A stretch of 64,000 nt of DNA, from positions 283,248 to 347,247 of the forward strand of contig NZ_FMYH01000004.1 in the NCBI RefSeq assembly GCF_900096585.1, read 5' to 3'. This stretch comes from Sanguibacter gelidistatuariae. Lineage in GTDB: Bacteria; Actinomycetota; Actinomycetes; Actinomycetales; Cellulomonadaceae. Below, piece after piece: positions 61,785 through 64,000 of the stretch. The position numbers were made by a program, and so were the translations under genes. Numbering within the stretch: the first letter of the stretch is position 1; the number at the start of each line of letters is the position of its first letter. The notes beneath the pieces are model-generated. The model did no database searches, was not told where the DNA came from, and saw only the letters and a program-made list of their open reading frames with translations.

Positions 61785-63647
61785 ATGAGTACGACGCTGA
61801 CCATGGCCGGACTCGATGACATCGACCCTGTCGGCGACATGACGGTGACGCCGATTCGTGGCTATCTGAGAATAGTTCGGCCCGTCTCGATCGTCCTGGT
61901 GACTTCGATGCTCACCGCGTTGCACGGTTTCCTGCCCTCATTGGTCGGTTCGGCGACCAGTTGGTATGCATCAATCGGCGCCGCTCGATGTGGATCACTC
62001 TCTGTCGGATCCCTTCTTGACGGCGTATGCACGGTCGTCGGAGGCCCCTCCGGCGCTGAAGTTGGAAACGGTTGGCTGGTCGTGGTCATCGAGACGATGT
62101 TCATGCGGTTGTTGGCTATGCCTGCGGAGTGGGCGGTGGCATCCACTGCTTTCGTCCTTATCGGAATTGCAGTGCTTGGAGTGGTCGCTTTGCTCCAGGA
62201 TCTCGGCATCAAGTGGCCGATCGGGCTCGGAGCTGCTGTTGCATTCCTCGCCAGCCCGACCATCATTGGAATGGCGGGTTTTGGCTCCACATTCTTTGGG
62301 ATGGCGTTGGTGCCCGCGGGAATCTGTGCTTCGCTCCGGCTCGGACGAATCGTCGCTGAGTGGCAGTTGGTGCGGTCCGTCGCAGCGATGGCTCTATGGG
62401 TGCTGCTCTCCTTCAGCATCCTCCAGATCGATGGCTATGGGTTCGTTCTGACGCAGGCGTCCGTCGCGGCGCTCCTAGTCGGAAGGCTGATCTTTTGGCC
62501 ATCTCGTCGACAGTCGCTCGCTGCCCTGCTCGGCTTTGTCTCATCCAACGGGCTCGCTTACTTGATCTATGGTGCGATGCAACCGAGTGACGGGGACTGG
62601 GCCAAGTCCTCCATAGATCTCTTCCGTGCGATGGGAGCAGACGTCGTCACGATGCTCCGGCCGACGTCTTCGGTTTGGTGGGCGACGCCACTTGGGATCG
62701 ACATGGACGTCTCTGAACTGTGGGGCGATGGCACCAACGCTCGATTCAATTATCTGGGCCTTGTCGTTGTCCTGCTTGCCGCCGCTGCTGTCGTCATCAG
62801 CTGGAAGCGCGATCGGCGGCTAGTCATCTGGCTGGTCATCGGAGTGGCTGCATTGTTCCTTGCGCTCGGGCCGTCTCTTAAGATCAACGAGGTGCGCGGA
62901 CCATTGGCCCCGCCGATCTCCTACCAGTCCTATCTCATGCCGTCCGAGGCTGGCGTAGTCGTGCTGCCCAGTCAATGGCTCTATGAGACTCTGCCGGGCT
63001 TTGAGTTCATGCGGGCCACGTATCGCTGGATGGTACTCGTGCGTCTCGCTACCATTGTCCTTGCCGCCTATATGGTGCAGTGGATGATTAGCCGGGGCGG
63101 CCGCTCCTGGGCGGCAGTCGGTGTAGGGGTTGGCCTGCTCGCTCTTGTGGAACTTATGCCGAATGCTCAAGCGACGATAGAAGCGAACTCTGCTCGTGCA
63201 GCACAGATTGATTCCTTCAACGAGGCAGTCATCGACGATCTTGACGATGCGTTGCCCGACGGTGCGCGGGTCGTATTTGCTCCCAACTCGTCAGGTGGGA
63301 ATGACTTCCTCGCGTCATACTTGGCGACAGGGGCAAATTTGAATACTCCAAACGTCGGCGGTGACAAAGCGCTGGAAAATGCTCGGAAGGAACGCCCAGA
63401 GGCCATTGCCGAGCTCCTGGGCGGACCTGACGATTTCGGGGCAGCAGCCCAGTTGGTTCTCGAGGAGGGGCACGCGGACTTTGTCGTGGTCCCCTATTTT
63501 GACCTCCGATGGAGCATCAATCAGTGGCCGGCGACCGGCGAGTTCTCGACACCGGGGCAGGAGGCCGCAGCGGAGGCCCGCACGGATTCGGATCTTACGG
63601 TCGTCAACTTCACCTGGTTCGCCGTCATATCGCTGTCTCACTCTTAA
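61785..63647 (+). CDS. Large polytopic membrane protein, possible GT-C-like enzyme, atypical base composition
   Basis: The protein has 620 residues from the ATG preceded by GGGAG. About ten to eleven membrane helices cover residues 30-470, followed by an extracytoplasmic C-terminal domain of about 150 residues. The layout resembles membrane GT-C or polymerase-type proteins, for example QWLYETLPGFEFMRATYRWMV just before a late helix, similar to a motif in YfhO-like and DUF-type glycosyltransferases. I cannot assign a reaction. Its codon use is visibly less GC-rich than neighbouring genes, and an IS30-type transposase follows at once. It was probably acquired separately as a strain-specific glycan gene. 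Confidence 0.78.
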   Translation: MSTTLTMAGLDDIDPVGDMTVTPIRGYLRIVRPVSIVLVTSMLTALHGFLPSLVGSATSWYASIGAARCGSLSVGSLLDGVCTVVGGPSGAEVGNGWLVVVIETMFMRLLAMPAEWAVASTAFVLIGIAVLGVVALLQDLGIKWPIGLGAAVAFLASPTIIGMAGFGSTFFGMALVPAGICASLRLGRIVAEWQLVRSVAAMALWVLLSFSILQIDGYGFVLTQASVAALLVGRLIFWPSRRQSLAALLGFVSSNGLAYLIYGAMQPSDGDWAKSSIDLFRAMGADVVTMLRPTSSVWWATPLGIDMDVSELWGDGTNARFNYLGLVVVLLAAAAVVISWKRDRRLVIWLVIGVAALFLALGPSLKINEVRGPLAPPISYQSYLMPSEAGVVVLPSQWLYETLPGFEFMRATYRWMVLVRLATIVLAAYMVQWMISRGGRSWAAVGVGVGLLALVELMPNAQATIEANSARAAQIDSFNEAVIDDLDDALPDGARVVFAPNSSGGNDFLASYLATGANLNTPNVGGDKALENARKERPEAIAELLGGPDDFGAAAQLVLEEGHADFVVVPYFDLRWSINQWPATGEFSTPGQEAAAEARTDSDLTVVNFTWFAVISLSHS

Positions 63648-63715
63648 ACTCACTGCGGACCACCTTGGTGTCATAGCCTCGTAGCAACAGTGCTGGTCAG
63701 CGAGGGGTGCGGGTG

Positions 63716-64000
63716 TGGGACGCAGGATGTTGACGGTCGCCGATCGGGTGGAGATCTCCACGGGCCTCAAGGCCGGGTGGTCGGTGCGCAGGATCGCAGC
63801 TCATATCGACCGGGCACCGTCGGTGGTCAGCCGGGAGATCCGGCGCAACTCCACGAAGACGCTGGGGTACCGGTTGGTCGCGGCTGACTGCCGGGCCGAG
63901 CGGAGCCGCAGCCGCCCTCAGACGGGGAAGATCGCCGGCGACAAGGTCCTGCGAGCCCGGGTCCTGGCGGACCTGAAACGGTCGCGGACCCCACGTCAGA
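63716..64000 (+). mobile_element. IS30-family transposase, 3' end beyond window
   Basis: The open frame from a GTG at 63716 (or ATG at 63728) runs off the window after 95 codons. It reads LTVADRVEISTGLKAGWSVRRIA, then APSVVSREIRRNS, then YRLVAADCRAERSRSRPQTGK, the N-terminal HTH pattern of IS30-family transposases that bind the element ends. The DDE catalytic part is not in view. The left terminal inverted repeat should lie in 63650-63715 but I could not identify it from one end alone. Confidence 0.85.

Overview
The window comes from a high-GC Gram-positive actinomycete, most likely order Micrococcales and near the Cellulomonas/Oerskovia/Sanguibacter group. This is an inference from gene content, not a database match. 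The supporting content is a WhiB1-type regulator, a coproporphyrin-dependent haem pathway (coproporphyrin ferrochelatase plus ChdC/HemQ), LytR-CpsA-Psr (LCP) wall-polymer ligases, a CebEFG-like sugar importer with CebR-type operators, GTG starts, very high GC, and many probable leaderless promoters.

Layout. 1-2 kb: a truncated HTH regulator diverges from a hemerythrin-DUF2249 protein, followed by a VOC-fold protein. 2.2-7.6 kb (minus strand): a four-gene operon of GH20 hexosaminidase, N-acyl-D-amino-acid deacylase, PLP-dependent D-amino-acid deaminase/dehydratase and RidA. 7.7-11.3 kb: a nitronate-monooxygenase-like enzyme and the haem genes cpfC and chdC. 11.5-15.3 kb: a glutamate-type dehydrogenase, an AlkZ-like winged-helix protein with an apparent 5' frameshift, and a LacI regulator. 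15.5-19.1 kb: an ATPase-less sugar ABC importer (CebEFG-like) with two CebR-type boxes in its promoter and a strong hairpin between the first two cistrons. 19.2-22.6 kb: a DUF2505 protein, PdtaS-like kinase, WhiB1 and a small membrane protein. 22.6-27.4 kb: a very large FtsK/EccC-like ATPase. 27.7-35.7 kb: a MacB-type ABC exporter and two two-component systems. 35.9-38.3 kb: gtrA, purK and purE.

38.4-63.6 kb is a cell-wall or surface-polysaccharide region. It holds three LCP ligases, a dolichyl-phosphate-type GT2 with a DUF2304 partner, homologues of the five enzymes needed for a UDP-2,3-diacetamido-uronic acid (WbpA/B/E/D/I type), five further glycosyltransferases, an MsbA/PglK-like ABC exporter, an acyltransferase-SGNH protein, RmlB, an unusual prepilin-like signal fused to a TIM-barrel-like domain, and a lower-GC membrane protein. 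An IS30-type transposase runs off the right end.

Between genes there are at least two families of structured repeats: a ~100-120 bp element built on CGAACTCGTGA, and a ~65 bp inverted repeat with CCGCTGAGTGCGG ends. All three copies of the second, and two of the three copies of the first, lie between convergent genes, which suggests roles as bidirectional terminators or REP-like mobile elements. About ten genes have a TAGNNT-type -10 hexamer 6-8 bases before the start codon, pointing to leaderless mRNAs.
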